Source: Acidimicrobiia bacterium
Lineage (GTDB): Bacteria > Actinomycetota > Acidimicrobiia > Acidimicrobiales > Ilumatobacteraceae
DNA length: 5,747 bases
Direction: 5' to 3'
Assembly (NCBI GenBank): GCA_013815505.1
Contig: JACDGA010000127.1
Coordinates: 1 to 5,747, forward strand
This document shows, piece by piece, positions 1 through 5,747 of the stretch. Numbering within the stretch: the stretch's first letter is position 1; the number at the start of each line of letters is the position of its first letter. The translations under genes and the position numbers were made by a program. The notes below the pieces were generated by a model, which saw only the letters and a list, made by a program, of their open reading frames with translations, ran no database searches and was not told where the DNA came from.

Positions 1-1749
1 GCGTCCGGTCGATCACCCGGCGGTCGAACCGAGCCAACGAGCGGCCGAGGGCGATGGTGGAACGTACGAACGTCCGCTCGTACACCTCGTCGAGGTAGCC
101 GCGGTTGAGCCCGCCCCAGTAGAGGCGGCGGGCGAGCGGCGGCGCGCCACCGGCGGGCTGCTCGTCGCGGAAGCGATCCAGGTAGCGCGGTCCGTACACG
201 CCGGACACGAGCAAGAGCGCCAGGGTGCCGGCGAAGACGGCGGCCAGCACCGGGTTGCCCGCCGGCACGCCCGAGGCGGCTCCGCCGGCTTCCCCGAGCA
301 GCCGGTGGAACCAGCTGCCCTCCAGCCCGCCCGGCAGGACACCGACCGCGACACCGACCGCGATCAGGGCGACGACCACGGCCACCGGCCCGAGCAGACG
401 GCCGCTGGCGCTTTGGCGCTCGTCACCATGGGTGTGCCCGGTGAACGTGACCTTGACCATTCGATAGGTCGAGAACACGGCGGCGAAGACCGCCACCACC
501 CCCATGGCACCGACGATCCACAGGTTGCGCTCGAGCTCCTCGGGAGCGTCGGGAATCATCCTGGCCAGCAGCGGCAGCGCCATCAGCACCGCCGCCGTCG
601 CCAGCACCAGCGTAGAGAGCGCCGGGGCCGTGTCGCCCGGACGGCGCACGGCAGTGGGGTCGGCGCCGCCGTGCAGATGGTGCAGGATCGACGGTGCAGT
701 CAAGAACAGGTAGCTCTTGTAGAAGGCGTGGACCACGAGATGGAAGATGGCAACCGTGTACAACCCAAGGCCGCAGAAGACGAACATCATCCCGAGCTGG
801 GCCACGGTCGACGCCGCCAGCATCCCCTTCACGTCGGTTTGGACGTAGCCGACGAGCTGGGCGTAGAGCACGGTGGCGGCCCCAACGATCCCGACTGCCA
901 ACAGGGCGGTCGGTGCCTCGTCGTACAGCGGGGCCGAGCGCACGATGAGGTAGACGCCGGCCGTCACCATCGTCGCGGCGTGGATCAGCGCGCTGGACGG
1001 TGTAGGTCCCTCCATCGCGCGCGCCAGCCAGGTCCCCAGCGGGAGCTGGGCCGACTTGCCAACGGCCCCGAAGAGCAGCAGGAACCCGAGTGCCTCGACG
1101 ACGCCGCCGGGAAGGGAAGCGACCTCGGAGAAGACGTCGCCGTAGCGAAAGCTCCCGGTGTGGACGGCGAAGAGGAACATCGCCACGAGGAGGTCGGCGT
1201 CACCGACACGGTTCATGATGAAGGCCCTCGTGCCTGCCCTGGCGGAGGCCGGTCGCTCCCGGTAGAAGCTGATCAGCAGGTACGAGCACACGCCGACGCC
1301 CTCCCAGCCGAGGAACATCAGCAGGTAGTTGTCGGCCATCACCAAGATCAACATGGCGAAGACGAACAGCGGCACCACCGTGAAGTAGCGGGCGAAACCC
1401 TCCTCGTTGTGCATGTAGTTGACCGAGAAGCGCGTGACCAGCCAGCTGATGGCCGTGACGACGAGCATCATCACCACCGACAGCGGATCGAGCAGGAAGG
1501 CGAAGTCGGCGCTCAGCCCGCCGCTGGTCAGCCACCGATAGAGCACGACCTGGCGGGCCCCCGGATCGGCGAGCATCGCGACCGCCACGACGACACTGGC
1601 CACCAGGGCGCCGAACGTCCCGGCGACCGCCACCCGTGCCATCATCGACGGCCGGTAGAACCGCCCACCCGCCAGCGTGTTGACGCCGTTGCCGACGGCG
1701 GCCAGCAGGGGGAGCCCAACGGCGGCGACGGCGCCGACCTCCAGCGCGC

Positions 1750-1753
<4 letters not shown>
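1..1753 (-). CDS. dabB: NuoL-like proton-channel subunit, DabB-type partner of DabA (3' end cut by window edge)
   Basis: Polytopic inner-membrane protein of the complex I antiporter-like (NuoL/MrpA/DabB) family. In DAB systems this subunit is thought to pass cations inward and power CO2 hydration by DabA. The visible 584 residues read without interruption from a GTG start to the left edge. They show about 15 hydrophobic segments, the first at residues 5-24. Family marks are GWEGVGVCSYLLI (149-161, Glu151), NRVGDAD (181-187, Asp185), GKSAQLPLGTW (232-242, Lys233), AMEGPTPSSALIHAATM (246-262, His258) and FHLVVHAFYK (337-346, His338, His342, Lys346). By spacing these match E. coli NuoL Glu144, Asp178, Lys229, His254, His334, His338 and Lys342. 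The C-terminal part (YLDEVYERT at 553-561, then FDRRVID) resembles the NuoL tail, so only the end seems missing. The usual GFFSKDE segment is absent; Arg398 lies near its expected place. The GTG start is chosen because it overlaps the dabA stop, has AGGG six bases upstream, and opens the first membrane helix; the next in-frame ATG pair (residues 37-38) would remove that helix. A true NuoL of complex I is the main alternative, made less likely by the dabA neighbour. Confidence 0.88.
338..361 (-). repeat. Perfect 12-base tandem duplication inside dabB
   Basis: The unit GCGGTCGGTGTC (minus strand) occurs twice in direct succession. It is in frame and codes Ala-Val-Gly-Val twice at residues 465-472, in a C-terminal hydrophobic helix of the NuoL-like protein. 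The duplication adds four residues, about one helical turn, without breaking the frame. It may be a small slippage duplication or chance in GC-rich sequence coding for a membrane helix. Confidence 0.7.
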
Positions 1754-5642
<3,889 letters not shown>

Positions 5643-5646
<4 letters not shown>

Positions 5647-5662
5647 CGGATGCTCGTCATCG
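5643..5662 (-). promoter_or_regulatory. Short intergenic spacer and start region of dabA
   Basis: The 16 bases between the upstream TGA and the dabA ATG contain no promoter-like or terminator-like structure and only a weak purine site, GACGAG (5657-5652), five bases ahead of the ATG. The octamer GATGACGA occurs twice, just after the upstream stop and again over the dabA start. An ATG at 5660 opens a five-codon reading frame (M-T-S-I-R) whose TGA overlaps the dabA start as ATGA. With so weak a ribosome site, dabA translation may depend on ribosomes arriving from the upstream gene. That is inference. Confidence 0.4.
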
Positions 5663-5747
5663 TCACCGGGCCAGCACTCGCATGGCGTTGATCGTCTCGT
5701 CGGCCAAGCCCAGTGCCAAGCTGGGGAACAGCCCCAGCGCCACCGTG
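5663..5747 (-). CDS. C-terminal end of a membrane subunit, probably NuoM/NuoN/MrpD-like (5' part outside window)
   Basis: Only the last 27 residues and a TGA stop are visible. They begin TVALGLFPSLALGLADETI and end NAMRVLAR. A hydrophobic helix containing L-G-L-F-P followed by a short amphipathic tail is how NuoM, NuoN and MrpD-type antiporter-like subunits of complex I commonly end. The other two frames give no membrane-like peptide here, and the stop lies 16 bases before the dabA start on the same strand, which supports a real gene in the same operon. If the assignment holds, it would be a second proton-channel-type subunit of the DAB-like complex. The fragment is too short to choose between NuoM, NuoN, MrpD or an unrelated membrane protein, so no symbol is given. 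Confidence 0.6.
   Translation of the reverse strand, partial: TVALGLFPSLALGLADETINAMRVLAR

Overview
The window is GC-rich, almost wholly coding, and read on the minus strand from right to left. It holds one complete gene and two genes cut by the window edges, in close operon spacing. The order of transcription is: the 3' end of a NuoM/NuoN-like membrane subunit (5747-5663), then a very large DUF2309/DabA protein (5646-1750), then a NuoL-like proton-channel subunit of the DabB type (1753 to the left edge). Intergenic space is 16 bases at the first junction and a 4-base overlap (GTGA) at the second. I see no room for a promoter or terminator between the genes and found no RNA gene, CRISPR array or mobile element.

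The recognisable system is the DAB dissolved-inorganic-carbon uptake machine. In characterised DAB systems, DabA is a cytoplasmic, zinc-binding, beta-carbonic-anhydrase-like protein. It works with DabB, a membrane protein related to the proton-pumping subunits of complex I, and cation flow through DabB is thought to drive one-way hydration of CO2 to bicarbonate. All four DabA metal/active-site positions known from Halothiobacillus can be identified here (Cys779, Asp781, His965, Cys980). The NuoL-like partner keeps most of the buried charged residues of complex I antiporter-like subunits.

Three things set this copy apart. DabA is about 1.3 kb longer than the model short form, with the extra sequence ahead of the catalytic core. 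A second complex-I-like membrane subunit appears to end just upstream, giving a NuoM-like / DabA / NuoL-like set that resembles the NdhD-NdhF-Cup CO2-uptake modules of cyanobacteria. The NuoL-like subunit lacks the usual GFFSKDE-type segment with the distal channel lysine.

The organism cannot be named from this window. The strong GC bias, GTG start and tight operon packing would suit a high-GC bacterium such as an actinobacterium. A DAB locus would suit an autotroph or a bacterium that fixes CO2 for other needs, but that is inference.
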